DNA of 53,360 bases from Verrucomicrobiota bacterium (GCA_023416735.1 JAEZGX010000036.1:1-53360); one strand, 5' to 3'. Shown: positions 26,254-35,229, counted from the first letter of the stretch. Notes: generated by a model not told the origin, from the sequence alone. Made by a program: numbers and translations.

Positions 26254-28370
26254 GCGAGCACTCCAATCTGCTTCAACAGGTTCGCCAGGACTTCATGGAC
26301 GTTGGCGCGAAGGTGAATGAATTCATCGACACCGCACTCGCGGAAGCGCGCGATCGTCGCCGAATCGGCGGGCAATCCCGCGAGCACGAGGATCGAATCG
26401 GGCATCGCCGTCTTCAACTGCCGCCCCAACACCGGCAGCAGCTCCGGATACGTTTCGTCGCTCGAGCACAACACCACCACCCGAGCGCCCGATTTCGCCG
26501 CGGCGTCCGCCGCGCTTTCCGGTGTCGTGAAGCTTTGCTTCGCGAGCACCTCGAATCCGCCCACCGTGAAAAAGCCCGCGGAAAAATCCGCGCGTGCTTT
26601 GTGCTGCAACGCCGGGCCCATCTTCGCGAGGAACACTCGCGGACGCGCGCCCGTTCGCTCCGCGAAGGAGGTCGTCGCCTCCCGCAGCGCTTCGAAGGCC
26701 GCCGAAACCCGGAGGCTGGGCAACATTTCGATCACCGGCGCCTCTTCGTCGCCACCCAACCAATTTGTGAGCTGCCCAAGCGTCGCTCCCGTTCGCGCCG
26801 CTACCAGCAAGTCGGCAAAGTTCTTCGACCAGTCTTCGCCGAGTTTCAGCGGAGGCATCGGCTTGCGGCGTTTGGCGATCTCACCGGCCCGAACGGCGGC
26901 GGCTTCCGAGTTCCCGACCGTTCTCCGCGAAAGCGGTTTCTCCCTCAGATTCGGAAAAAGATTTGTGCCCACGAGTCCGAGTCGACGCTTCGCAACGGCA
27001 TCGCGCTTTTCCACTGCTGCCTTACCGACTACTTCCTGCACGTATCCAGATTCCAATGCCGCGACGATTCCTCCGCGTTTTTCGATCTCCTGGAACTCTG
27101 TCCAGGCGCGGCGCGCGAGATCGTCCGTGAGCTTCTCGACATACCACGAGCCCCCGGCGGGATCCGCCGTGTCGGCGAAATGAAACTCCTCGGCGAGAAG
27201 CGTGTGCACGTTGCGCGCGATGCGACGCGAGAAATCCGTCGCCTGGGCTGACACTTCATCGAAGGGCGAAATGTGTAGCGCGTCGCAGCCGCCGAGCACC
27301 GCGGAAAGAGCCTCCGTCGTCGCGCGCAGCATGTTCACATGCGGGTCGAGCAGCGTCTTGTTCCACTGCGCCGTTTCGGCATGCAGCACCGCCGCCGCCG
27401 CATCGTCCGCGCTCACTCCAAACGCCTGCGCGACCCGCAGCCACAACGGGCGAAACGCGCGGAACTTTGCCAGTTCCATGAAGAACTGCGGTCCAATCGC
27501 GAACTGAAAGACCATTCGGGCCGCCGCAACTTTCGGCGCGACGCCGCGCTGTTTCAGCTCACGAAGATACTCTGCCGCCGTCGCGAGCGCCAAAGCCAGC
27601 TCCTGGGTCGCCGTTGCGCCGGCGTTGCCCCAGACTGCGGCCTCCACTCCGATCGTTCGCAGTTCCGGAAGATACATCTCCGCCCAATTCGTCCAACCTG
27701 CGAGTTCGCCATACAGCCGATCCAGCTTTGCCGGCAGTCGCCCGTTTTCCGCCCAAGTCGATATCGGGTCTGCGGTCAGGCTGCCCGTGAGATTCGACCA
27801 CCCCATCCCGCGGCGGCGCGCCGCTTCCAGATACAGGGTCGCAAGCGCCACCACGCGCGCGCCGCCGCGGATATGCACCGGCAGCGCCGTGAGATCGATC
27901 GCTTGCGTGGCCTTCGTCACGTCCTCGACATCTGCCAGCGATACGCCCTCCACGCCGACTTCGTCCGCACCGGCCGCATCCGGATCCAGCCCGCGACGCG
28001 ACGCCCGATCCGGATCCAGCACGACGCAATTCTGGCCGGCCATGAGATCTGCCAGCACCTGCGCATTGAACTCCGCCGCATTTGTCACCGCCGTTTTCTG
28101 CGCCACTTCCCAAGGCCGCGACTTATAACCCAGCGGACGCACGCCTCGAACGAACGGCGCTTCGCCCGGCACAGCCTCCAGGCCGTGGAGATGCTTCAAA
28201 TCCGCGCGCGTGTAGAGCGGTTGAAGCGCGATGCCTTCAAACGTGCGCGTGACCAGCTTCTTTTCGAAGGGCACTCCTTTGAGTTCGGCTTCTACGTTGG
28301 CGCGCCAGCGCGCCAGGGCGTTGGTGAGCGAATCGCAGTCGGCCGGGGGAAGATCGGAGGTGGCAGCCAT
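26250..28370 (-). CDS. mutA: Methylmalonyl-CoA mutase, small subunit
   Basis: This 706-residue protein pairs with MutB in the heterodimeric mutase. It shares the barrel fold (TFEGIALQPLYTRADL; GYKSRPWEVAQ) and has a degenerate C-terminal cobalamin-like domain in which DGHDRG is replaced by PALQHKAR, as expected for the non-catalytic subunit. It is the first gene of the mutA-mutB-meaB unit and overlaps mutB by four bases. Its start faces the epimerase gene across a 164-base divergent region containing a palindrome. Confidence 0.95.
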   Translation of the reverse strand: MAATSDLPPADCDSLTNALARWRANVEAELKGVPFEKKLVTRTFEGIALQPLYTRADLKHLHGLEAVPGEAPFVRGVRPLGYKSRPWEVAQKTAVTNAAEFNAQVLADLMAGQNCVVLDPDRASRRGLDPDAAGADEVGVEGVSLADVEDVTKATQAIDLTALPVHIRGGARVVALATLYLEAARRRGMGWSNLTGSLTADPISTWAENGRLPAKLDRLYGELAGWTNWAEMYLPELRTIGVEAAVWGNAGATATQELALALATAAEYLRELKQRGVAPKVAAARMVFQFAIGPQFFMELAKFRAFRPLWLRVAQAFGVSADDAAAAVLHAETAQWNKTLLDPHVNMLRATTEALSAVLGGCDALHISPFDEVSAQATDFSRRIARNVHTLLAEEFHFADTADPAGGSWYVEKLTDDLARRAWTEFQEIEKRGGIVAALESGYVQEVVGKAAVEKRDAVAKRRLGLVGTNLFPNLREKPLSRRTVGNSEAAAVRAGEIAKRRKPMPPLKLGEDWSKNFADLLVAARTGATLGQLTNWLGGDEEAPVIEMLPSLRVSAAFEALREATTSFAERTGARPRVFLAKMGPALQHKARADFSAGFFTVGGFEVLAKQSFTTPESAADAAAKSGARVVVLCSSDETYPELLPVLGRQLKTAMPDSILVLAGLPADSATIARFRECGVDEFIHLRANVHEVLANLLKQIGVLA

Positions 28371-28429
28371 GAGATGAATTTCTAGCGACGCACCACTCTA
28401 GTTTTTCATCACTTCTGCTGCTCCGCAGA

Positions 28430-28461
28430 TCTTGCCAAGGAACGCTTATAATTAGGCAAGA
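28430..28461. promoter_or_regulatory. Palindrome TCTTGCC-N18-GGCAAGA around a TATAAT box
   Basis: A perfect 7-bp inverted repeat (28430-28436 and 28455-28461) brackets a consensus -10 hexamer TATAAT (28447-28452, plus strand). It lies in the divergent region between mutA and the epimerase gene. A repressor bound here would cover the -10 of the rightward genes. The expected -35 position is weak (CGCAGA), which would suit an activated or tightly regulated promoter. Confidence 0.5.
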
Positions 28462-28534
28462 CATGCGATGCCGCCCTGATCCGCATCCGGCATACTGAGC
28501 CCGACGCTCGACGCGTTCATTGAGGCTCACCGAC

Positions 28535-28942
28535 ATGATTACAAAAATCGACCACCTCGGCATCGCGGTTCGCTCACTCGACGAAGCGATTCCGCACTAC
28601 GAAAAAACCCTCGGGCTCGTGTGCGAACACCGCGAAGAAGTTCCTTCGCAGAAGGTCCGCACCGCCTTCTTCACCGTCGGCGAGGTCCACCTCGAGCTGC
28701 TCGAGCCCACATCACCCGAAAGCCCCGTCGCCAAGTTCATCGAGAAAAATGGCGAAGGCATTCATCACGTCGCTTTCGGCACCACTGACATCGTCGCGCA
28801 GCTCGGCCACGCCGCTGCCAACGGTTGCCGTCTCATCAACGAGAAACCGTTCGAGGGCGCCGGCGGGAAACTCGTCGCATTCCTCCACCCCAAATCGACT
28901 CACGGGGTGCTCACCGAGTTCTGCGCTCCAGTTTCAAAATAA
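28535..28942 (+). CDS. mce: Methylmalonyl-CoA epimerase
   Basis: This 135-residue vicinal-oxygen-chelate enzyme interconverts (R)- and (S)-methylmalonyl-CoA. Metal-binding positions are visible in KIDHLGIAV (His), VHLELLEP (Glu), IHHVAFGT (His) and HGVLTEFC (Glu). The ATG at 28535 follows GAGG at good spacing; an upstream TTG would add five residues. It is the first gene of the rightward propionate cluster. Confidence 0.96.
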   Translation: MITKIDHLGIAVRSLDEAIPHYEKTLGLVCEHREEVPSQKVRTAFFTVGEVHLELLEPTSPESPVAKFIEKNGEGIHHVAFGTTDIVAQLGHAAANGCRLINEKPFEGAGGKLVAFLHPKSTHGVLTEFCAPVSK

Positions 28943-28968
28943 CGGATTTCTTTAACCCCACTTTTATC

Positions 28969-30522
28969 ATGGCTATCTCACCCGCTCTGCTCGAAGAGCT
29001 GCACAAACGTCGCGCCGCGGCCTCCGCCGGCGGCGGTCCCGAGAAAATTGCCGAGCGCAAAAAAAAAGGACTACTCACCGCCCGCGAACGGATCGAAGCG
29101 CTCTTCCAGGCCGGCAGCTTCCTCGAGTCCGGCATGCACGCCGAACACGACTGCCACCACTTCGGTCTCGAATCCAAATCCTTCCCGGGTGACGGCGTCG
29201 TCACGGGCGTCGGCTACATCGACGGCCGTCCCGTCGCCTGCTTCAGCCACGACTTCACCGTCGGCGGAGGCGCGCTCGGCCGGATCCACTCCAAGAAGGT
29301 CTGCGATCTCATGGACTACGCCATGGAAGCCGGCATGCCGCTCATCGGGATCAACGACTCCGGAGGCGCTCGCATCCAGGAGGGCGACGATGCCCTTTCC
29401 GGCTACGGCCAGATCTTCTTCCGCAACGTCCTTCTCTCCGGTGTCGTCCCGCAGATCTCGATCATCGCGGGGCCCTGCGCCGGCGGCGCCGCCTACTCTC
29501 CGGCGCTGACCGACTTTATCATCATGACGAAGAAGAACGCGCAGATGTTCATCTGCGGTCCCGAGGTGATCAAAGCCGCGACCGGCCAGACCACCACGAT
29601 GGACGACATCGGCAGCGCCACCGCACACGCGTCGATTTCCGGCAACATTCACTTTGTCGCCGACGACGACCGCCACGCCTTCGCCATCGCGCGCAAGCTC
29701 CTGAGTTTCCTCCCGTCGAACAACATCATGGATCCGCCGCACAAACCCACCCCGGCGGTCACCATGGAACTCGACGAACGCATGAATGCGCTCGTGCCCG
29801 AGGACTCGAAAGCTCCGCTCGACGTCCTCAAGGTCATCGAACTGCTTGTCGATCATTCCGACTTCCTCGAGGTCCAGAAGGATTTCGCCAAAAACATCGT
29901 TGTAGGCTTCGGCCGGATACAGGGCATCGTGGTCGGCATCATCGCCAATCAGCCGGCCGTGAAAGCCGGCACGCTCGATATCGATTCGTCCGACAAGGGC
30001 GCGCGCTTCATCCGGCTCTGCAATGTCTTCAACATCCCCGTTGTCACGCTCGTTGACATCCCCGGCTTCATGCCCGGCGTCCAGCAGGAGCGCGGCGGCA
30101 TCATCCGGCACGGCGCCAAGATGCTCTTCGCCTACGCGGCGGCCACCGTGCCGAAAATCACGGTGATCATGCGCAAGGCCTACGGCGGCGCGTATCTGGC
30201 GATGTGCAGCCGCGACATGGGCGCCGACGCCGTTTACGCTTGGCCGACCGCAGAGATCGCCGTGATGGGCGCCGAGGGCGCGGTCAACGTCCTCTTCAAA
30301 AAGGAAATCGCCGCCGCTTCCGATCCGAAGAAGAAAAGCGCGCAGCTGGCGCAGGAATACCGCGAAAAGTTCTCCTCGCCCTACGAGGCCGCCGCCAAGG
30401 CGATGATCAACGACGTCATCGAGCCCGCCCAGACCCGCGGCATCGTTGCGATGGCTCTGCGCAACTCGCTCTCGAAGCGCGAAACCCGTCCGCCGAAGAA
30501 GCACGGCAACATTCCGCTCTGA
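28969..30522 (+). CDS. mmdA: Methylmalonyl-CoA carboxyltransferase / decarboxylase alpha subunit (PCC-beta/12S type)
   Basis: This 517-residue carboxyltransferase moves the carboxyl group between methylmalonyl-CoA and biotin. It has the crotonase-type halves of the family: INDSGGARIQEG and GPCAGGAAYSPALTDF in the first, VDIPGFMPGVQQE and MRKAYGGAYLAM in the second. Length and sequence fit PccB, MmdA and the transcarboxylase 12S subunit. Linked genes for a biotin carrier and the Na+ pump beta and gamma subunits favour methylmalonyl-CoA decarboxylase, while the OadA/5S gene downstream also allows transcarboxylation. No biotin carboxylase gene (accC type) is in the cluster, which argues against propionyl-CoA carboxylase. 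Confidence 0.95.
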   Translation: MAISPALLEELHKRRAAASAGGGPEKIAERKKKGLLTARERIEALFQAGSFLESGMHAEHDCHHFGLESKSFPGDGVVTGVGYIDGRPVACFSHDFTVGGGALGRIHSKKVCDLMDYAMEAGMPLIGINDSGGARIQEGDDALSGYGQIFFRNVLLSGVVPQISIIAGPCAGGAAYSPALTDFIIMTKKNAQMFICGPEVIKAATGQTTTMDDIGSATAHASISGNIHFVADDDRHAFAIARKLLSFLPSNNIMDPPHKPTPAVTMELDERMNALVPEDSKAPLDVLKVIELLVDHSDFLEVQKDFAKNIVVGFGRIQGIVVGIIANQPAVKAGTLDIDSSDKGARFIRLCNVFNIPVVTLVDIPGFMPGVQQERGGIIRHGAKMLFAYAAATVPKITVIMRKAYGGAYLAMCSRDMGADAVYAWPTAEIAVMGAEGAVNVLFKKEIAAASDPKKKSAQLAQEYREKFSSPYEAAAKAMINDVIEPAQTRGIVAMALRNSLSKRETRPPKKHGNIPL

Positions 30523-30617
30523 CCGAAACTCGAGCCCTGCGCGCAGTCGCCAGATCTACTCGTCCCACAAGATTCGATAAACCTCCCCAACTCCGCACCA
30601 ACACCAAACTATCTCTC

Positions 30618-31013
30618 ATGAAAAAACTCCGCGTCACCGTCGAAGGCAAAGTTTACGAGGTGCTCGTCGAAATGCTCGACGACGCCGGCCAGTCCGCGCC
30701 TTCCCCCGCTCCGGCTCCCGTCAGCGCTGCTCCCGTCGCGTCCGTCGCCGCCGCTCCGTCTCCAGCGCCCGCGCAAGCCTCGGTCGCCGCAGCCGGCGGT
30801 CCAGGCGACGTCGCCAGTCCGCTCGCCGGCAAGATCGTCTCGATCGACGTGAAGGTTGGTCAATCCGTCGCCGAAGGCGCGCAGGTCGCGACGATCGAAG
30901 CGATGAAGATGAACACCTACATCTTCGCGCCCAAGGCCGGCCGCGTGGACGCCGTCTTCGTAAACGCCGGCGACGGCGTCGAGGAAGGCACTCCGCTCCT
31001 CCGCATCGTTTGA
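30618..31013 (+). CDS. mmdC: Biotin carboxyl carrier protein of the decarboxylase/transcarboxylase
   Basis: This 131-residue protein has an N-terminal strand pair (KLRVTVEGKVYEVLVEML), an Ala/Pro linker (about 25-60) and a biotinyl domain with the biotin lysine Lys97 in EAMKM. It matches the 1.3S subunit of transcarboxylase and MmdC/OadA C-termini. The biotin swings between carboxyltransferase and membrane pump. It lies between mmdA and the membrane subunits, all in the same direction. Confidence 0.95.
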   Translation: MKKLRVTVEGKVYEVLVEMLDDAGQSAPSPAPAPVSAAPVASVAAAPSPAPAQASVAAAGGPGDVASPLAGKIVSIDVKVGQSVAEGAQVATIEAMKMNTYIFAPKAGRVDAVFVNAGDGVEEGTPLLRIV

Positions 31014-31078
31014 TCTTTCGTCACCCGGAGCCGCCCGCGTCGCATCGCCAGGCCGCGGAATAACCGGCAGCCCGCGCG

Positions 31079-31522
31079 ATGACCGACTTAACCCAAACCT
31101 ACGCCCGCGTCATGTCCGCCTCCTCCCTTCTCCCAACGCCCTTGGCTGCACTTCCCGAGTTTCCCAGCATCGGCGAGTCCATCCTTTTTCAACTCAACGG
31201 CCTCATCGTGGTGTTCATCGCACTGGGTTCGATCTGGGGCATGCTCGAGTTGATGGGGCTCGTTTTCCGCCGCTCCAAACCGACGCCGGCCGCCGCCCAA
31301 AGTGCCCACGCTTCCCTTCCTGGAATCGCCGCTCCTTCTGCGCCAGTCTCCGCTTCCGGCGAACTCCGGCCCGAGCTCATCGCCGCAATCTCAGCGGCCG
31401 TCCACGTGACCATCGCCGGCCAGCCCCATCGCATCGCCGCGATTATTCCCGCTTCCGTCGATTCCGAACATTGGGCACGCGAGGGGCGTCGCTCGATTTT
31501 CGCTTCCCGCAAAACCCGCTAA
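31079..31522 (+). CDS. Na+-translocating decarboxylase gamma subunit (OadG family)
   Basis: This 147-residue protein has one membrane helix (about 40-62, GLIVVFIALGSIWGMLELMG), a Pro/Ala linker and a small soluble C-terminal part (ELIAAISAAVHVTIAG) ending with basic residues. That layout fits OadG/MmdD, which anchors the carboxyltransferase to the beta subunit. The family is weakly conserved, so the call rests on layout plus position immediately before the beta subunit (12-base gap). Confidence 0.82.
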   Translation: MTDLTQTYARVMSASSLLPTPLAALPEFPSIGESILFQLNGLIVVFIALGSIWGMLELMGLVFRRSKPTPAAAQSAHASLPGIAAPSAPVSASGELRPELIAAISAAVHVTIAGQPHRIAAIIPASVDSEHWAREGRRSIFASRKTR

Positions 31523-31534
31523 CCGCCGCTTCCC

Positions 31535-32791
31535 ATGATCCAAGGTCTCCTTGATTTTCTCTCCACGACCGGCTTCCAGTTCATCACCTGGAAAATGGTC
31601 ATCATGTGGGCCGTCGCCGGCGTGCTGATCTATCTCGCCGTCGCCAAAGGTTTCGAGCCGCTCCTGCTCGTTCCCATCGCTTTCGGCGCTCTCGTCGCCA
31701 ATCTTCCGACGCGCGGGGTCATCACCATCGAAGAACGCGCCAATGGCACCACCGACAGCGCCATCTTCCGCGTGGAAGCCACCCCGGTCGCCAACGGAGC
31801 GCATGCACCGGTGACGACGGATCCCAACGCGGCGCCGACTCAGACGCTCAAGGTCAATCGCGTCGAGGGCGGTCTCTACGACTTCATCTCCCAAGGCGTG
31901 AAACTCGAGCTCTTCCCGCCACTCATCTTCCTCGGCGTCGGCGCCCTCACCGACTTTGGTCCACTCATCGCCATGCCACGCACACTCTTGCTCGGAGCGG
32001 CAGCGCAGCTCGGTTTGTTCTTCACGTTCTTCGGTGCCAACATCCTCGGCTTCACCGCGAAACAGTCCGCCTCGATCGGCATCATCGGCGGCGCCGATGG
32101 CCCGACCGCGATCTTCCTCAGCAACAAGCTCGCGCCCGAACTCCTCGGCGCCATCGCCGTCGCCGCCTACAGCTACATGTCGCTGGTCCCGCTCATCCAG
32201 CCGCCGATCATGCGTCTGCTCACCACGAAGAAAGAGCGCGTCATCCGCATGCAAAAACTGCGGCCGGTCTCCAAGACCGAGAAGCTGCTTTTCGCCCTGC
32301 TGGTGATGGTCATCTGCGTGCTGCTCGTGCCCGACGCCTCCGCCCTCATCGTCATGCTCATGCTAGGCAATTTCCTCCGGGAATGCGGCGTCACCGAGCG
32401 GCTCGTGAAGTCCGCGCAGAACGAAATCATCAACGTCCTCACGATCTTCCTCGGCACCACCGTCGGTCTCACCATGCGCGCGGACAACTTCCTCGCGACC
32501 GACACCCTCAAGATCATCGTGCTCGGCGTTGTCGCTTTCGCCGTATCGACCGCGGGCGGCATTCTCGGCGCAAAGGTGATGAACTGGTGCTCGCCCAACA
32601 ATCCCGTCAACCCGCTCATCGGCTCCGCTGGCGTCTCGGCCGTTCCCATGGCCGCTCGCGTTTCGCACGTGGAGGGCCAGCGCTACGACTCCGGCAACTA
32701 CCTACTCATGCACGCGATGGGCCCCAACGTCGCCGGCGTCATCGGCACCGCCGTCGCCGCCGGATACTTCCTCTCCGCCCTCGCAAATTGA
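31535..32791 (+). CDS. mmdB: Na+-translocating decarboxylase beta subunit
   Basis: This 418-residue multi-pass protein couples decarboxylation of carboxybiotin to Na+ export. It has the family core IGIIGGADGPTAIF with the key Asp, PPLIFLGVGALTDFGPL, and the C-terminal NPLIGSAGVSAVPMAARV and MHAMGPNVAGVIG motifs. Residues 55-110 form an extra loop between the first two helices and the core, longer than I expect for OadB. It is positioned directly after the gamma subunit. Confidence 0.95.
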   Translation: MIQGLLDFLSTTGFQFITWKMVIMWAVAGVLIYLAVAKGFEPLLLVPIAFGALVANLPTRGVITIEERANGTTDSAIFRVEATPVANGAHAPVTTDPNAAPTQTLKVNRVEGGLYDFISQGVKLELFPPLIFLGVGALTDFGPLIAMPRTLLLGAAAQLGLFFTFFGANILGFTAKQSASIGIIGGADGPTAIFLSNKLAPELLGAIAVAAYSYMSLVPLIQPPIMRLLTTKKERVIRMQKLRPVSKTEKLLFALLVMVICVLLVPDASALIVMLMLGNFLRECGVTERLVKSAQNEIINVLTIFLGTTVGLTMRADNFLATDTLKIIVLGVVAFAVSTAGGILGAKVMNWCSPNNPVNPLIGSAGVSAVPMAARVSHVEGQRYDSGNYLLMHAMGPNVAGVIGTAVAAGYFLSALAN

Positions 32792-32798
32792 CGATAGC

Positions 32799-32830
32799 GC
32801 GAAGCGTCTCCGTTCGCCGAGTCGCTTCGC
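32799..32830 (+). other. Inverted repeat after the decarboxylase beta gene
   Basis: GCGAAGCG (32799-32806) and CGCTTCGC (32823-32830) form a perfect 8-bp stem with a 16-base loop, 7 bases after the mmdB stop. There is no T-run, so it is more likely an mRNA-processing or partial termination signal than a strong terminator. Confidence 0.4.
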
Positions 32831-32855
32831 CCTTCGCGCACCTTCGGCTCAGCAA

Positions 32856-33680
32856 ATGCCAAGTCCTGCACAGTCCGATCTGACCGAAAGTGCTACGCTG
32901 CCCTTGCTCGCCATGACACCCGTAACCCACGCCGCCGATCCTTCAACCGTTCTGGAAGAAGGTTGGACCGTTCATGTCGCGAACGAAATCGATTCCACCA
33001 ACTCCGCCGCTGCCCGCCTTCCCGCCTGGCACGCGGTGCGTGCGCGGTTGCAGACCGACGGACGCGGGCGCGCGGGTCGTTGTTGGGTTTCCGACGAGGG
33101 CGGCCTTTGGCTTTCCGCTGTAGTGCCTTGTCCAGGACAACGCTCGCGCTGGTCCATCCTTCCGCTCGCCGCCGGCTGGGCGATCATCGAGGCATTGCAC
33201 GACCTCGGCGCGCATGACCTTCGCCTGCGCTGGCCCAACGACATCATGCACGGCCGCCGCAAGCTCGCTGGTCTCCTCGTCGAGCGCTACGCGGCCGACA
33301 CCGCCGTGATCGGAATCGGACTCAACGTCTTCAACAACCCCGCCGCCGAAGATCCCGCACTCGACGGCCTGACCACGCGGCTTTCCGATCTCGCGCCGGG
33401 CGATTTCGCGCTCGACGACATCTCACGCGTCATTCTCCGCTCGATCGCTCGCACTCACGCCGCGATCCACCGCGAGGGTTTTCGCAACATCGCCGACCAG
33501 CTCAATCGCCACTGGTCCGAGCCGCGTCTCGTCTCGATCACACTCACCGGTAGCGGCCAAACCCACACCGGTCTTTTCCACGGCATCGATGATCACGGAC
33601 GCCTCCGCATCACCACCGATCGCTGCGGAAACAGCACCTACGACGCCGCCCAAGTCTCTCTCTTCCGCGAACTGGAGTGA
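32856..33680 (+). CDS. birA: Biotin--protein ligase (BirA catalytic type)
   Basis: The protein is 274 residues from 32856, or 255 from the ATG at 32913; neither start has a clear Shine-Dalgarno sequence. It attaches biotin to the carrier lysine. The family signatures are EIDSTNSAA, TDGRGRAGRCW (68-77), LRWPNDIMHGRRKLAGLLVE and GIGLNVFN, followed by a short C-terminal cap domain. There is no N-terminal DNA-binding HTH, so it should be a pure ligase rather than a biotin repressor. Its place between the biotin carrier and the OadA-type gene ties it to this cluster's biotin enzymes. Confidence 0.93.
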   Translation: MPSPAQSDLTESATLPLLAMTPVTHAADPSTVLEEGWTVHVANEIDSTNSAAARLPAWHAVRARLQTDGRGRAGRCWVSDEGGLWLSAVVPCPGQRSRWSILPLAAGWAIIEALHDLGAHDLRLRWPNDIMHGRRKLAGLLVERYAADTAVIGIGLNVFNNPAAEDPALDGLTTRLSDLAPGDFALDDISRVILRSIARTHAAIHREGFRNIADQLNRHWSEPRLVSITLTGSGQTHTGLFHGIDDHGRLRITTDRCGNSTYDAAQVSLFRELE

Positions 33681-33711
33681 ACTTACCCGCCTTTCTCCAC
33701 CTCTTCCGCCC

Positions 33712-35193
33712 ATGAAACCCGTCATTTTCAACAACACCGTTCTCCGCGACGGGCACCAGTCCCTCGCCGCCACACGCATGACGACGGCGCAGATGCTTCC
33801 TGCCGCGCCGATCCTCGACGAGATGGGTTTCGGCGGCCTCGAAACCTGGGGCGGCGCCACGATCGATTCGTGTCTCCGCTACCTCGGCGAAAACCCGTTC
33901 GATCGTCTCCGTGCCCTGAAGAAGGCCGCCCCGAAAACGCCGCAGCTCATGCTGCTCCGGGGGCAGAATATCGTTCAATACACGTCGTTTCCCGACGACG
34001 TCGTCGAAGCATTCGTCAAAGCCAACGCCGCCGCCGGGCAGGACGTCTTCCGCATCTTCGATGCACTGAACGACACCCGTAATCTCGCCACCGCGATCAA
34101 GGCCGTTCGCGCCGCCGGCAAGCACGCGCGCGGCGAAATCTGCTACACCACGAGTCCAGTCCATACGATCGATGCTTTCGTCAAAATGGGCATCGAGCTC
34201 GAGAAAATGGGCTGCGATTCGATCGGCATCAAAGACATGTCCGGCGTCATCGCGCCGCGCATCGCGTTCGATCTCGTGAAGGAGTTGAAACGTCGTATCG
34301 GCCTCTCAATTACGCTGCATACCCACGACACCGCCGGTCTCGGCGCGGCCGCTTATCTCGCTGCCATCGACGCGGGAGTCGACGCCGTCGAAACTTCTAT
34401 CGCGCCTTTCGCCAACGGCACGTCGCAGCCCGACACCGTGCGCATGCTCGCTTTGCTGGAAGGCAACCCGCGCTGCCCGAAATTCGATCCCAAGAAGCTC
34501 CAGCAGCTTCGCGAATACTTCACCGGCGTTTACAAGGAGCTCGAGAAGTTCACTTCACCCGCCAACGAGCGCGTCGATTCCGACACGCTTTTCTACCAGG
34601 TGCCGGGCGGCATGCTCTCGAATTTCCGCAATCAGCTCAAAGAGCAGAACATGTCCGACAAGTTCGAGCAGGTCATGGCCGAGATCCCTTACGTGCGGTC
34701 CTGCCTCGGCTGGATCCCGCTCGTCACGCCGACATCCCAGATCGTCGGCACTCAGGCAATGCTCAACGTGAAGTTCGGCCGCTGGGTGAATTTCTCGCAG
34801 CCCGCGATGGACATCGCGCTCGGCAAATACGGCCGGACCCCCGGTCCGATCGACGAAAGCGTCCTGGACCTCGCGATGAAGAAATCAGGCCAGAAACCCA
34901 TGGACCACCGGCCCGCCGACGCCCTTGCGCCGCGGATGGAGAAACTCCGCGCCGAACTCGCCACCGCAAACCTTCCGACGGACGACGAAGCGTGCGTGCT
35001 CCACGCGATGTTCCCCCGCGAGTTTGCCGCATTGCATAAAAAACCAGCCGCCACTGCGCCCGTCCCCGCATCGAAACCTGCGCCGATCGCTGTCGCCGGG
35101 CCCGTCTCATCAGGTCCGATCAAAGGCACCACGCGCTACGCCCTCACCATCCAGGGTCGCCGCACGGAGGTCACCATCGCCGAGGTCGCATGA
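33712..35193 (+). CDS. oadA: OadA / transcarboxylase 5S-type carboxyltransferase, without biotin domain
   Basis: This 493-residue protein has the pyruvate/oxaloacetate carboxyltransferase TIM barrel: NNTVLRDGHQS near the start, the carbamylated lysine region GIKDMSG, and metal ligands in LHTHDTAG. The conserved carboxylase domain (VPGGMLSNFRNQL; EIPYVRSCLGWIPLVTPTSQ) follows, then an Ala/Pro linker. It ends with RYALTIQGRRTEVTIAEVA, which resembles the N-terminal strands of the separate biotin carrier; the biotinyl EAMKM domain is absent. So it probably uses the biotin carrier encoded upstream, transferring carboxyl between oxaloacetate or pyruvate and biotin. It is the last gene before a strong hairpin. 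Confidence 0.93.
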   Translation: MKPVIFNNTVLRDGHQSLAATRMTTAQMLPAAPILDEMGFGGLETWGGATIDSCLRYLGENPFDRLRALKKAAPKTPQLMLLRGQNIVQYTSFPDDVVEAFVKANAAAGQDVFRIFDALNDTRNLATAIKAVRAAGKHARGEICYTTSPVHTIDAFVKMGIELEKMGCDSIGIKDMSGVIAPRIAFDLVKELKRRIGLSITLHTHDTAGLGAAAYLAAIDAGVDAVETSIAPFANGTSQPDTVRMLALLEGNPRCPKFDPKKLQQLREYFTGVYKELEKFTSPANERVDSDTLFYQVPGGMLSNFRNQLKEQNMSDKFEQVMAEIPYVRSCLGWIPLVTPTSQIVGTQAMLNVKFGRWVNFSQPAMDIALGKYGRTPGPIDESVLDLAMKKSGQKPMDHRPADALAPRMEKLRAELATANLPTDDEACVLHAMFPREFAALHKKPAATAPVPASKPAPIAVAGPVSSGPIKGTTRYALTIQGRRTEVTIAEVA

Positions 35194-35199
35194 TCTACA

Positions 35200-35221
35200 C
35201 CCTGCCGCGTGAGCGGCAGGG
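35200..35221 (+). terminator. Hairpin terminator after oadA
   Basis: CCCTGCCGC (35200-35208) pairs with GCGGCAGGG (35213-35221) around GTGA, six bases after the oadA stop. The 9-bp GC stem lies between convergent genes and could serve both; there is no long T-run. Confidence 0.7.
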
Positions 35222-35229
35222 CTCGATGT

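Noticed and set aside
29071..30504. Long minus-strand open frame opposite mmdA
   Set aside because: It is compositionally a shadow of mmdA, without a known domain or ribosome-binding site.
28969..30522. Propionyl-CoA carboxylase beta subunit as the primary function
   Set aside because: No biotin carboxylase gene lies in the cluster, and the neighbours are Na+-pump decarboxylase and 5S-type subunits.
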